A DNA stretch of 64,000 nt from Zygnema cylindricum (GCA_037447655.1 JBBHKE010000573.1:227001-291000), one strand, 5' to 3'. Counted from the stretch's first letter, positions 22,226 through 32,399 are shown. Numbers and translations: made by a program. The notes: generated by a model not told the origin, from the letters alone.

Positions 22226-23230
22226 GTAGATCGTAGCAGCAAGGCTACTCTGCAACTTACAATACCTCGTTTAGATTTAAGTCGTCTGCAAAGGATTTAT
22301 CTCCCCAAACATTGGGAATTGGTTAAGACAAAGTCTCGACGTATGCTTTTGGAGACGCACGAGGCGGCTCTATTTTTAGTGGGGTATCATCTCGGGAGGT
22401 AAAAAGTGTCGCTTCTAGCATGGATTCACTCTTAGAGGCGTTAGTCATAATCCTACACATAGTAGCTTCGCGCCACTGGCTTTTTAGCCAAGCGCAATTA
22501 CCAATTATGTGAATCAACGGTTCCTCTCGTACTTAGTTGAATTACTATTGCGAAACTTGTTGATCAGCAGGGTAAAACTAACTTGTCTCACGACGGTCTT
22601 TACCCCACGTTCCCTACTGGTGGGTGAACAATCCAACACTTGGTGAATTGTGCTTCTCAATGATAGTTAGAGCCGACATCGAAGGATCAAAAAACAACGT
22701 CGCTATGAACGCTTAGCTGCCACAAGCTAGTTATCCCTGAGGTAACTTTTCTAACACCTCTAGCTTGAAATTCCATAAAACTAAAGGATCGATAGGCTTT
22801 GCTTTCACAGTTTGTATTCGTACTCAAAATCAAAATCAAATGAGTTTTTACCCTTTTGTTCCACACGAGATTTATGTTTTCATTGAGCTCATCTTAGGAC
22901 ACCAACGTTATCTTTTAGCAGATGTGTCGCCTCAGCCAAACTCCCCACCTGGCAATGTTTTCCACCTGGATCGACAAACGTCTTAATGCTAGAAGCAGGG
23001 GCAGAGCCCCGCCTCCACCTTATGGAATAAGTAAAATAATGTTAAAAGTAGTGGTATTTCACTTGTGGCAAAGCCTCCCACTAATGCTACACCTCTTAAG
23101 TCATTTCACAAAGTCAGACTAGAGTTAAGCTCAACAAGGTCTTCTTTCCCCGCTGATTCTTCCAAGCCCATTCCCTTGGCTGTGGTTTCGCTAGATGGTA
23201 GATAGGGTCAGTGGGAATCTCGTTAACGCT
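22226..23230 (-). rRNA. 26S (large subunit) rRNA, 3' portion, degenerate copy
   Basis: The reverse complement carries landmark LSU sequence in order: CGTTAACGAGATTCCCAC, GGTGGGGAGTTTGGCTG, CGATCCTTTAG, GGGATAACTAGCTTGTGG, TTCATAGCGACGTTG, GATCCTTCGATGTCGGCTC, the sarcin-ricin loop AGTACGAGAGGAACC and the 3' end AGTTGCAGAGTAGCC...TACTGAGATTCAAC. Only about the last 1 kb of the 3.4-kb molecule is present. Several normally invariant sites are changed or shortened (for example GAACGTGGGGTAAAGACC, where a few bases are missing), so I take it as a pseudogene fragment dispersed from the rDNA, not part of a working array. Confidence 0.92.
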
Positions 23231-24897
23231 AATAGCGATGCACGGTGTAGTTCACTTACCCGACCCTGGGAGGTGGTGAAGGTATAAAAAATGCATGGAG
23301 ACATGTTTCGAAATCGTGATGTACCGTGGCATGCTAAGTGGATACCGTTCAAATCTAACAGGTGAAAGCTTTGTCAAAAAAAGTATAATAATTGCGGGTG
23401 ACCTGGTGCTTTGCCCTTTGGTTGCTAAGGGCCTTTCATTTTTGTGCTGTACCTGCGATTTGTTTCATTTTGTCATTTTTATAAAATATAGGCATTAGAT
23501 GTTAATTTTTGTTGCGTGTTTTGATTTAGTCCGTCGTTTCATGTCTTCGTGTCCGCATCGACAACGCCGTATACTATTCCAAAAAATACGTTAATTTTCG
23601 TTTGTTCTGTCGCTTTCGTCGTTGCTGTCGTAGTCGCCTGTTCTCGTCGCCGTCGCTGCGATATCGTTTCACTTACTTGGTACGGTTGACTCGCATTGAC
23701 TCCATCGTGGTACCTGTTGTGGCCACCTTGATGTCGTCGGCCGTGGGTCAACAGTCGCGATCACTTTGTCGTCGTCGTTGTACTGTAGTGTAGTTGTCAT
23801 TGAAGCTGTCGCCTTTTTTTAAACAAGTTAATCAACGCCTGTTACAACTGCGTGTACCGTGTCTTGTTTCTCATGCCCGTTTAACATACCAGATTATCAT
23901 GCCCGCTCCAAAAAACGATCATCCGTACCATTTCCTTGGTTGGTCCTGCGTATTTGAATGCTCCTATTTTAAAACGGGACATGTTCAACCTCTGCGCCAC
24001 TTTTGGCGAACCGCACGTAATATTAAAGTTACTCGGTTGGTGTCGGTATGTTCGTGGTCGTTGTCGCCATCGACGTCGCTTTTGGGGTCGCTGTCGCTGT
24101 CGTGTTATGTAAAACGACGTCATGTGTTCGTAGATTGTCTTCGTGGTACAAAAATGTCTTGTTAAACGACCTCATTTGGAAGTTTGAGGGCCGGTGAAGT
24201 CGCACGTGTAATGATTTTGTACCATAATTGTGCGTTCGTATATTGTACTTCGACGTCGAATCGACGACGATTCTCGTTCGTAAACTTAACCAACGACAAA
24301 TTGTTGGCGGTTCGTTGCCAGTTCCGTACCGTCTTGTCGGTTCGTACATTGTCCTTCCGCGGTATATAAATGTTGTAAACGACCTACTTTAGAAGTTTGA
24401 CGGCTGATTTCAAACCGTTTTTCGGCGGTTTTTGTTCGTAAACTCAATCGACAACGATTCGTGCCTGGTTTTGTACGTATGCTAATTTTTGTATAAAGAT
24501 TACCATTACCTACCATCTTTTCTATTTTTTCTCTTGAATTTAATCTTGTTCCTCGTCTATTTTTTATATTCTTTATATTTTACGAATTGCCACTCTTTCC
24601 ATTCATTTGCAAAGGCTTGAAATATTCAGTAAGTGGTTTTTTCCATATTAAATGATTTAGAGTGGTTTGTGTGAAGTTAATCTTATGTTTTTTTTTCTTA
24701 ATGTGTGTTTTTTGTTTTACTTTTTTAATAAATCCTATTTTGTTCATATATTTCCTTATTTTTACATGTTTGGAAAAGTTTGTATTAAAACCATATTGTT
24801 TTGTTTTTTTCATTTGTTTATTAGTGTTAATTTATTTTTTGTTAATAGGTGTAAGTGTTTTTTTTTCCGACTTTTGGGAGTTCTATTTTAGGTGAGG
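23231..24897. other. Dispersed repeat region without recognised gene
   Basis: Begins where 26S similarity ends. The stretch 23540-24480 is rich in GTCG/CGAC and contains an internal duplication (about 24130-24200 versus 24345-24410, sharing AAACGACCT...TTTGAAGTTTGA-like sequence, about 215 bp apart). 23482-23550 resembles 27944-28012. 24500-24897 is AT-rich. No protein is supported. Confidence 0.5.
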
Positions 24898-25275
24898 CCA
24901 TTATGGTATTAATTCCTATTTTTCGATTACATGTTACAAGGGATGAGAATTGTTTGGTTCGTGCACTTTCCATATTATTGTTTGGCTTTGTTTCTAAATA
25001 GTATTATGTAAAAATGGTAATTACTAGTTATTTATTTTGTCATTGGGATGAGCATGTTATTTCTATTAGTTGTGGACATGGAATTCAATATATAGACTTT
25101 AATCATTATCAAACGTATATGACTGTTGATAAAGTTTGGGGCAATTTTGGTGAAGTTCGTGTAGCTGCAATAATTTTTGATATTATTTTTCATATTTGGA
25201 ATGCTACTTTTTCTAGAGTATTCTCTGCTCCTAGTGAAAGATGGGTTGATGATGATCATGATGATGATGATGATA

Positions 25276-25308
<33 letters not shown>

Positions 25309-25377
25309 CTGATGTTGATGATAATGATGACGATGATGATGATGATGATGATGAAAATCATAATGAAGAAAATGAAA

Positions 25378-25410
<33 letters not shown>

Positions 25411-25544
25411 TAATCAAAGTATCAACAAAACAACGAATTCAAAGTATTTGTATTATATTTGAAAAAAAACAAAAAACGAATAATTGTAATGTTGGTCACA
25501 TAAAAAAAAAAGGTAATCAAGTATCACCAAAACAAAGTAGTTAA
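24898..25544 (+). pseudogene. OTU-like cysteine protease relic with Asp-rich tail
   Basis: One frame from about 24900 reads VTRDENCLVRALSILLFGF, a stop (TAG 24999), then MVITSYLFCHWDEH...YQTYMTVDKVWGNFGEVRVAAIIFDIIFHIWN. This is the pattern of OTU domains: a D-x-N-C-L-x-R-A nucleophile block, then a spaced Y-x-x-M...WG-x-x-E-x-x-A block. The C-terminal catalytic His block is not seen; instead (GAT)n encodes long Asp runs. The host family is unknown. OTU domains occur in deubiquitinases and in several plant transposons, and given the surroundings a transposon origin is likelier. The family call is by motif only. Confidence 0.5.
25240..25411 (+). repeat. (GAT)n trinucleotide repeat
   Basis: Interrupted GAT array inside the preceding frame, broken by a more complex AATCATAATGAAGAAAATGA segment. 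Probable expansion after the protein lost function. Confidence 0.9.
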
Positions 25545-25588
25545 AGTATTTGTGTTGTATTTCAAAAATATATGTATATATATACCAA

Positions 25589-26160
25589 TGTTTGTAATGT
25601 TGGTCAGCCTTTGAGCTGATAATGATGTTCAACAACTTTCTTGGTCTTTAGACTAAGTTGGTTGATCGAAAAACCAAAAAAAAAATATTCAAAGTAACAT
25701 TATAATCTAACCAACATATATTATAAATGAAAACAAGTGTTTGTAATGATAGTAGCCTCCGAGTTGATAGTGATGTTTATGGAACCCTCTAAGTCTTAAA
25801 ACTAAGGTTGTTGATCACAAAAAAAGAAAAAGAAAAACAAAGTACTCAAAGTAATCAATCTACTATAATAAACAATGAAAAATAATAAATTTTAAGTGAT
25901 TCTAATGTTAGTCAGCCTTTGAGCTCATAATGATGTTTATGCAACCATCTAAGTCTTCGACTAGTTGCTTGATCAAAAAACAAAAAAAAATACTTAAAGT
26001 AATCAACATATTTTAACTATCAAAAAATATTAAAGAAAATACGTGTTTGTAGTGTTAGTCAGCCATCGAGCTGATAATGATGTTGTTCCAACCTTTTGGG
26101 TCTTTGGACTACGTTGGTTGAATCCTAGTTAAGTCTGATAATTTTGTTGAAATTGAAGTA
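25589..26160 (+). repeat. AT-rich tandem repeat, about 150-bp unit, four copies
   Basis: Units start near 25589, 25738, 25897 and 26044, each with TGTTTGTAATGTTAGTCAGCC, then GAGCTGATAATGATGTT, AAGTCTT...GACTA and an A-rich end with AAAGTAATCAA. A partial unit precedes them (from about 25480). Spacing is 147-159 bp. No gene. Confidence 0.85.
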
Positions 26161-26559
26161 TTTTATAGGTCTGTATTTTTTCTATGTGTTTGAGAGATAG
26201 TATTAAAAGGTTTCTCAAAGTTTCTACTTGGTGGATGGAAATACTTCTATCTCTATATACTTGTTGTAGTCACTAAGAGACAAAAGAAACTCCATATCTA
26301 CCCACAAATAGTTATGGAGATAGGCAGGAGGGTTGAGAGGATAGTCTGCCAAAAGAAAAATGGACCATACCGGATTTGAACCTGGGTCTATGGTCCTGTC
26401 ATATACAAAGTGGTCAATCCTATATATGTAAATCGGCATATATTGAAACTTGGTTTACAGATTATATAAACACAACCAATTCAAGGAGAGAGAGAGAGGG
26501 AGGAATAATCAAACTAAATTGTGACCCTAGTGGGATTAAAATTTATATCTACGTATTAA
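26161..26559. other. Interval without recognisable gene
   Basis: AT-rich single-copy-looking sequence. It contains GGATTTGAACC (26362-26372), which resembles a tRNA B box on the minus strand, but the flanking arms do not fold as a tRNA. Confidence 0.4.
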
Positions 26560-27420
26560 CTTAGACATTCGCCTAATCCACTAACGCATTGACGAAACGA
26601 TACATATATTGAGTTTGAAAGGTATATAAACGTAGAAAAAATCTACATACTCCATTTCACGAATTACGAAACGAAACGACGTCAAGTTTTAACGGACTCG
26701 ATTAATTGCGGATTTGATATCGGACGACTTACAGTGGAGCCAAAGCACCGGAGTGGACATTTGGCGGTTTGCAAGCTAATGTCTACGGAAGACACGTGGC
26801 GAGTTATGATTGGACAACAGATATTACGGGGGGAGCAACTACGGCTCAAGAACTGACACGCGTCAGCGGTGCCGTCATGTAGTACTATGGCCGTACAAGA
26901 AGTACAACGACACCTATACCTTCTTATACCTTACAATCCTTTGATTGGCTAGAAACACTAGTATTAGGTTCAGAGAGGGAGCTTAAGACTCAGAGAAATT
27001 TAGGTAGCCGCCTCTCCCCTAGAGGGCATCTATATATATATATGCCATCTTTGGCCAGCCATAACTTAATGCTCAGGTGAGCAATTTTTAGTGATTCTTT
27101 TTGCTGCAGACCCAACGGAGTCTTGACTACACATGAGGGTTGTCGGTTAGAGTTTTTGCGTGCCAGGGTGGCAGTATTTCTAAGGGAAAGTCAAAATGGG
27201 GAATGTTGTCCAAAACATATGTTCAATTTTTGCATTCTGTGGTGGAACTGAGCACACAGAAAGTATTCTTTCACAGGGGTGAAGTTTTATTGGGGTTCTG
27301 ACTGTCAGGGTGTCAGTCATTTGGGTTTGTATCAACTTGGAGTCGGCACTATCTAGATAAGCTTCTTTGGATCTTCGATTTCTATGGGGGAATAGAGCCC
27401 ATTGAATTACAGTTTTTTCT
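26560..27420 (+). repeat. LTR-like sequence with TATA box and hairpin leader
   Basis: U3-like part (AAACGAAACGACG, GACACGTGGCG, GCCGTACAAGAAGTACAA), a CCTCTCCCCTAGAGGGCATC box, a TATATATATATATG box at 27031-27044, then the leader with TGCTCAGGTGAGCA (27070-27083) and GTGCCAGGGTGGCAG. It matches the leaders at 8.1-8.7 kb and, less closely, family A LTRs. The start is approximate. No interior follows. Confidence 0.6.
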
Positions 27421-28440
27421 TTTTTTCTTTTTTTCTTATTATTTTATGTGTTATGTTTACATTTATTTCTTTTGTTTTTGTTATGTGATCAAGGTTGCAT
27501 TGTGGTTATTTAATTTGTTTGTCTTGTTTTTGTTTTCCTCTTTTGTAATATTATGTATTGATAAAAAAATTATAAAAAATATATATGTAACACCTTAATA
27601 TAAAAAAAAAAAAAAAAAATAGTATTATGTTTAAACGAATAATGGTTGAATAATGCTAATGGTTTAATGCGTATTCTAGATTTAACATTAAAGTATTTAA
27701 TACTACATTTTATATTCATTCCATATATTCATATCGTTTATTACCTTGAGATCGAATGCTCAAATTAATGTGAAACTTTTACGCTTAATCAAACCCCCTA
27801 CATGAACGAAACGTAATTAAACCATCCACTTGGCTTAGTCATATTCTTCTGCATACATGAATTTTTCCGCCATGGATTTTGATAGCAAATCATAATAAAA
27901 CCGTAACTTACGAGTATTAAGTGTAAAATTTTGCCTTTTTCATAAAATATATTTATTAGATTTTAACTTTTGTCGCGTGATACGATTATGTCTATTGTTT
28001 CATTTCTTCCTGTCGTTTTAGTGGACGATTGTGCCCCCATATGGTTTTCATTTATCATACATTTATTTTGTTTCAATTCATTTATTAAGGGATTTATAGG
28101 GTGTAATTTCGGTTCATGCCTCATTTGTTTCTGTCGTTTTAACTTATTTTTGCGTTAAATATTCTATTATTATTTTGCATTGGGTTCATAAATTGTATAC
28201 AATGATTTATTTCTGCCGTCGGATTGAAATTTAACAGTCGCGACGTTTAATAGTGTTGGCTGGTATGTAAAACGTTAATCGTTTCTCCTTTTTTTGTAAG
28301 TTTTCTTTAGCCGTGACGTTTTTCAAACCAATCGTTAATGACTTCGGGTACAATATGGTAAAATACCATCTACAATGCGATAGTACAGTGCCTACCATGT
28401 ACGAGCATCGTACGTGAGGCCAACACTAAAATTATGGTAA
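27421..28440. other. AT-rich interval without recognised gene
   Basis: T-rich and A-rich runs (poly-A near 27602-27620), plus a stretch at 27944-28012 shared with 23482-23550. I see no gene. Confidence 0.5.
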
Positions 28441-28448
28441 TGTAGGAT

Positions 28449-28570
28449 ATTTAGAACACGACAACGTGGCGTGATGTGACGAGATCGCACGCGCCAATAT
28501 TAAAAGTACAATACTGTACGTTACTGTACCGGTATAGACAACACGACACATCGTACGTGACGCCAACACT
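28449..28570 (+). repeat. Direct repeat flanking the TIR element (left copy)
   Basis: GAACACGACAACGTGGCGTG... to about 28570 recurs in the same orientation at 30065-30185, on the other side of the TIR element, with about 80 percent similarity by eye (TGATGTGACG, ACCGGTAT, AACACGACA). Confidence 0.7.
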
Positions 28571-28796
28571 AAATTATGGTACACCGCGAATTGTAATTAG
28601 AGTAAACAACGCTAATTTGGTCGCCCTAAATTTCGACTCTATCACCTTAAATAGAGTAAATGATTCTAAATTTTTCATTATACTATTTAGGGTAAGGTTT
28701 AATTAGCGTGAAAAATTCTAATATAGGATCTTTTTAATTACTGTGGAGTAGGGACGACGTCCGACCGTACATAATTGTACGTTTATAAGTAAAAAG

Positions 28797-29358
28797 CATA
28801 CTGCAAAAGTCGGTGAAAGTAGGCCCATACAATATGCCTATTCTACGCAAAACATACAATATGGCTTTAAGACCCATATTGTATTGGTCGCAAACTGAAA
28901 AATAATAGTAACAAGGTTGGGATGCACATCGATCGATAGAGAATTAAACGTCATGTCTAAATTTTGAAAAACATTCGGAAAATTTTTTATTTTTCCGTGA
29001 GTTTTGAGTTATTTTTTATTTAAACCGTCAGATTTGGACGATCGGACGGTCGTTGATCAAAGTAGCGATCTAAGAAGATCACATGAAAAGCCAATAACAC
29101 AACTTATGATAGAACTTACTTCCGCTTTTTTTTTCCGGGTTTTTTTTCCTGCGGAATGTCATCCTACGCCGTGTCAATTCGCTAAAAAATTTCGTCCGGC
29201 GGCGTGCGCTGTACTATGATGATACGTCTGATTCGTACGTTCGTACATGAGTGTGCACAACACACACACATACAGTATGCTTACTCTACGCGAGTTTTGT
29301 GCCAAGTTTTGTGCGCCTACCAAAGGCCTACCTTAAAAACGCCTACTTTTGAACTATG
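28797..29358 (-). mobile_element. hAT-like MITE copy i (562 bp)
   Basis: Termini CATACTGCAAAAGTCGG (left) and GCCTACTTTTGAACTATG (right). It is flanked by perfect 8-bp duplications GTAAAAAG at 28789-28796 and 29359-29366. In reverse orientation it aligns to copies ii and iii over the ends and a central block (GTTGTGTTATnGGCTTTTCATG, CCGTCCGATCGTC), with extra central sequence. Confidence 0.85.
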
Positions 29359-29366
29359 GTAAAAAG

Positions 29367-29642
29367 CATAGTTCAAAAGTAGGCGTTTTTATGGTAGGCC
29401 TTTTGTCGGCGCCTTTATCGTAAGTTGTGTTATAGGCTTTTCATGTGATCTTCTTAGATTGCTACTTTGATCTGCTACCGTCCGATCGTCCCAATCTGAC
29501 GGTGTAAATAATATTTTTTGGTCCGAATGTTTTAATTGGTCTGAATAGGTCTGAATACAATATGGGTCTTAAGGTCATATTGTATGTTTTGCATACTATA
29601 GGCATATTGTATGGGGCTACTTTCACATACTTATGAACTATG
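29367..29642 (+). mobile_element. hAT-like MITE copy ii (276 bp)
   Basis: CATAGTTCAAAAGTAGGCG...CTTATGAACTATG. The left 8-bp flank GTAAAAAG is shared with copy i; the right flank is GTAAAGAG (one mismatch). No coding capacity. Confidence 0.85.
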
Positions 29643-30064
29643 GTAAAGAGGTACAAATAATGATTTAATAGAATCGCGCTCGCACGTGAAATCGCACTAA
29701 ACGAAAAATCAATCACATCGTAAAAAAGTCGTTCGTATAACTCTCGTCCGTTAGCAGCATCGTTGTCAGTGTGAACATTAACTGACATTCAGCGCGACAA
29801 ATAGTACTAACGTCACAATGACGTCAAAACTATACGGACTGACAGATTTTATACCTCTCCGTATTTTAGTGTTCATAATTTCAGCGCGGATTATTATTGC
29901 CGACATAACCCAATATAGAGTACTTAAATAAATTAGAGTAATCTTCCTCTGTGAAAAAGTTCTATCACACAAACTAGCGTTCATAACTCTAATTGTTTTT
30001 TTTTGTTTTATTACTCTATTTTTTCTTTACTCTAATTACGATTCGCGGTGTAGTGTACGGATAC

Positions 30065-30185
30065 TGAGAACACGACAACGTGGCGTGATGTGACGGGATT
30101 GTACTTGCAAAATTTTGAAGTACAATCCTGTACAATACTCTACCGGTATTGATAACACGACATTTTGGCGTGACGTCGAATTTGT
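30065..30185 (+). repeat. Direct repeat flanking the TIR element (right copy)
   Basis: Second copy of the sequence at 28449-28570, sharing GAACACGACAACGTGGCGTG and the spaced ACCGGTATTGATAACACGACA. It may be part of an older repeat into which the TIR element jumped. Confidence 0.7.
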
Positions 30186-30785
30186 CTGGCCGTTTATCAT
30201 ACCATTACAACCACGGGAAATACAACAAATAAGATTGTACCATGTGTCTCTTTTCATTACATCGAAATTGAAACATGACAAATCCAATCAAAACTCAAAT
30301 CACTCAACGGCTCACGATCTTACACAAAAAAAATCGACGATCATTATCGTTGTCACCAGAGACGAATGCGACTAGAATGCTTTTTCCTTTTAGAAAATGG
30401 GCAAAGCAAAAACCTTTCAGCCTTTCACGCAAAGGCGTTTTCAGCGAAACAAGATGTTTACTCTAACGCAATCATGGGCCATCTATTGAATGCCAGATGC
30501 TAATCGGACGGTGCTGGGTGACATGGCTGACCAGAAATCTGGTCAAACTGGGCCGAGGCCGAAGAGACCTGCCACGTTCACCCCAGAGAAGATCCGCACA
30601 CACCATAGCGCCGAGTTCCAGGACACCTCGAGACGCTTATTGCCGTCCGAATCATTCGCTATTTTCCCGCCGGCCGCTAACTCTCACGCTGACACCTTTT
30701 GCCTTGCGGCGTTTCAATTCCGAAAACGTCGGTGGCTCTGCCGACTGTAGTTTGAATAGACTTTCCGTCAGATCTGATTCTGCTC
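30186..30785. other. Interval without recognised gene
   Basis: Moderately GC-rich from 30480 to 30780, with short open frames that resemble nothing I recognise. No support for a gene. Confidence 0.4.
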
Positions 30786-31051
30786 CATAGTTCAAATGTA
30801 GGCGTTTTTATGGTAGGCCTTTGGTCGGCGCCTTTATTGTAAGTTGTGTTATGGGCTTTTCATGTGATCTTCTTAGATCGCTACTTTGATCAACGACCGT
30901 CCGATCGTCTGAATCTGACGGTGAAAAAAATATTTTTGGTCCGAATGTTTTAATTGGTCCGAATAGGTCCGAATACAATATGGGTCTTAAGGTCATATTG
31001 TATGTTTTTCGTACAGTAGGCATATTGTATGGGCCCTACTTTTGAACTATG
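30786..31051 (+). mobile_element. hAT-like MITE copy iii (266 bp), upstream of the WRKY gene
   Basis: CATAGTTCAAATGTAGG...CCTACTTTTGAACTATG with 8-bp duplications TTCTGCTC at 30778-30785 and 31052-31059. About 93 percent alike to copy ii by eye. It lies about 1.85 kb before the WRKY start codon. Confidence 0.88.
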
Positions 31052-31059
31052 TTCTGCTC

Positions 31060-31880
31060 CCTGTATCGACTATCGAGTAATACAAATGCGCGAGCCGTAC
31101 AGACTGTTCGCTGAACGAGCATTTACGTGGCATCTCGGGCGTTCTACTTTGCGACTTGCCGTGCGATAATGGATTGCGATTTGGTACGAAAACGTGTCCG
31201 ACATGTCCTTTCTTGGCAGCGTCTCGGTCGGCGAGGTGTCGGTGAGAGTTTAACGGCCGCTTTGGTGAGAGCGAAAAGTCGAAAAATGTGACGGCGGATA
31301 GTGCGCAAGCATTCTAAGCTGAATAGGCTGTACGGTTTATGTACGGATATGATATTCATCTGCGATTCAAGGCGTCCATCTGGCAAGTCTCTGATGAGTT
31401 TTAAAACAGCCTTTTTGTCGTTATTGGTACGCTTTGTTCAAAGTTTGACTGGTAACGGCAGTCGAAATGTTTCCTGCCGGCCGAATCCTTTTGTTTCATG
31501 GCTGACGGAGGGCTAGAGATCTTTGGAAAGTGCCGTACGGTGCCGTAGTACCACGGTGTGCAGTCTAGTGGAAAATTACTACATAGTACTTTACTCCACT
31601 TAGCCGTACAGTCACATGTGTACTTGTACAGTTGACGACGTCCAAAGTGAGCACTGTCAAAAACAACTTTGATCAAACCGTGCGAAAATTCGTTCGTAGT
31701 TGTTCCCACTATATATTTCATGCGGTCGCGAGAAATTGGTCGCACTAAAATGTCTCTTGTCACATTTTACGGAAATTTGAGGGTGAAATATGATTTCTGC
31801 ACCCATTCGTACGCAACGAGCGCACGTTAATATGAATCTTTAACGTATCCAAAAATAGTTAAGAAAACGACGATCTGTCG
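31060..31880. other. Distal upstream region of the WRKY gene
   Basis: No coding sequence recognised. Contains a TTGACT W-box-like core near 31448 and several GTAC motifs. Confidence 0.4.
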
Positions 31881-31890
31881 TCTTCCACTT

Positions 31891-31979
31891 TTGACCATCT
31901 TTGACCGCCTGTCGTTAAAAGTCACCTGACAGCCGTTACAATTTTGTAGTTGCTTTCGAATCCCTTTGACTGCAGTCAA
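31891..31979 (+). promoter_or_regulatory. W-box cluster in the WRKY promoter
   Basis: Two direct TTGACC boxes (31891-31896 and 31901-31906) 10 bp apart, then a perfect palindrome TTGACTGCAGTCAA (31966-31979) formed by two inverted TTGACT boxes. TTGAC(C/T) is the WRKY binding site. A TATA-like TATATTGAGTATAC follows at about 32018. It suggests feedback or cross-regulation by WRKY factors. Confidence 0.55.
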
Positions 31980-32399
31980 CTTATGTCTTTGGTCCAACTT
32001 CTGGTCCACTCACACACTATATTGAGTATACTCAAATTTATATCTTTTTTTAAAGTTTCAGTGCGTCCACACTTTTCACCTGTCAGTGAACCGGAGCACA
32101 CTGTAAAAGCTATTTTCACAACATTTTGTCCTTAGGCTTTTCCAGTCTTAAGAATTCCTTCTCCAGTACCAGTATTTTATTGCTACACTTTGACAAGGTT
32201 TATTGCATAGTTTCTTGAAGGGTAGCAGTGAGCAAGAATCCTGCAGTGCAAATAAAAGAGAAAGAGAGTTTGAAAAGGATTTTGGATTATTAATCAGAGG
32301 GAAGACAGTAAGTTTTTCTATCATATTACTTTTTCTTACAGTCAGTGATAATGTGACATAATGCGACAGCTGAAAATCTGGAGAATGCAATAGTTTGTT

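Larger units (their letters stand above)
28580..30051. mobile_element. TIR element (about 1.47 kb), non-autonomous, with nested MITEs
   Basis: Left end CACCGCGAATTGTAATTAGA and right end its near-perfect complement TCTAATTACGATTCGCGGTG, giving about 25-bp terminal inverted repeats with one mismatch. TA lies on both sides, compatible with a Tc1/mariner-type TA duplication. No transposase frame is visible. Two other MITEs (28797-29642) are nested inside, which explains much of its length. Confidence 0.6.

Noticed and set aside
22226-23230. Short open frames inside the rRNA segment
   Set aside because: The DNA is clearly 26S rRNA-derived on the minus strand.
16053-23230. R2-type insertion of the LINE into the 26S rRNA gene
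   Set aside because: The LINE and the rRNA piece are separated by an LTR and spacer repeats, and the rRNA ends do not correspond to the R2 target site.
23540-24520. GTCG-rich frames on both strands
   Set aside because: Repetitive codon pattern on both strands and no similarity to a known protein; treated as a dispersed repeat.
25177-25413. Met-rich and Ile-rich frames over the (GAT)n repeat
   Set aside because: Other-frame readings of the trinucleotide repeat.
26358-26590. tRNA-like B boxes (GGATTTGAACC and GGGATTAAAATTT)
   Set aside because: No acceptor stem or T-stem pairing can be formed around them; likely chance or old TE sequence.
30490-30790. Two overlapping open frames of about 90 codons before MITE iii
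   Set aside because: No recognisable domain, no splice or promoter context, and the two frames compete.
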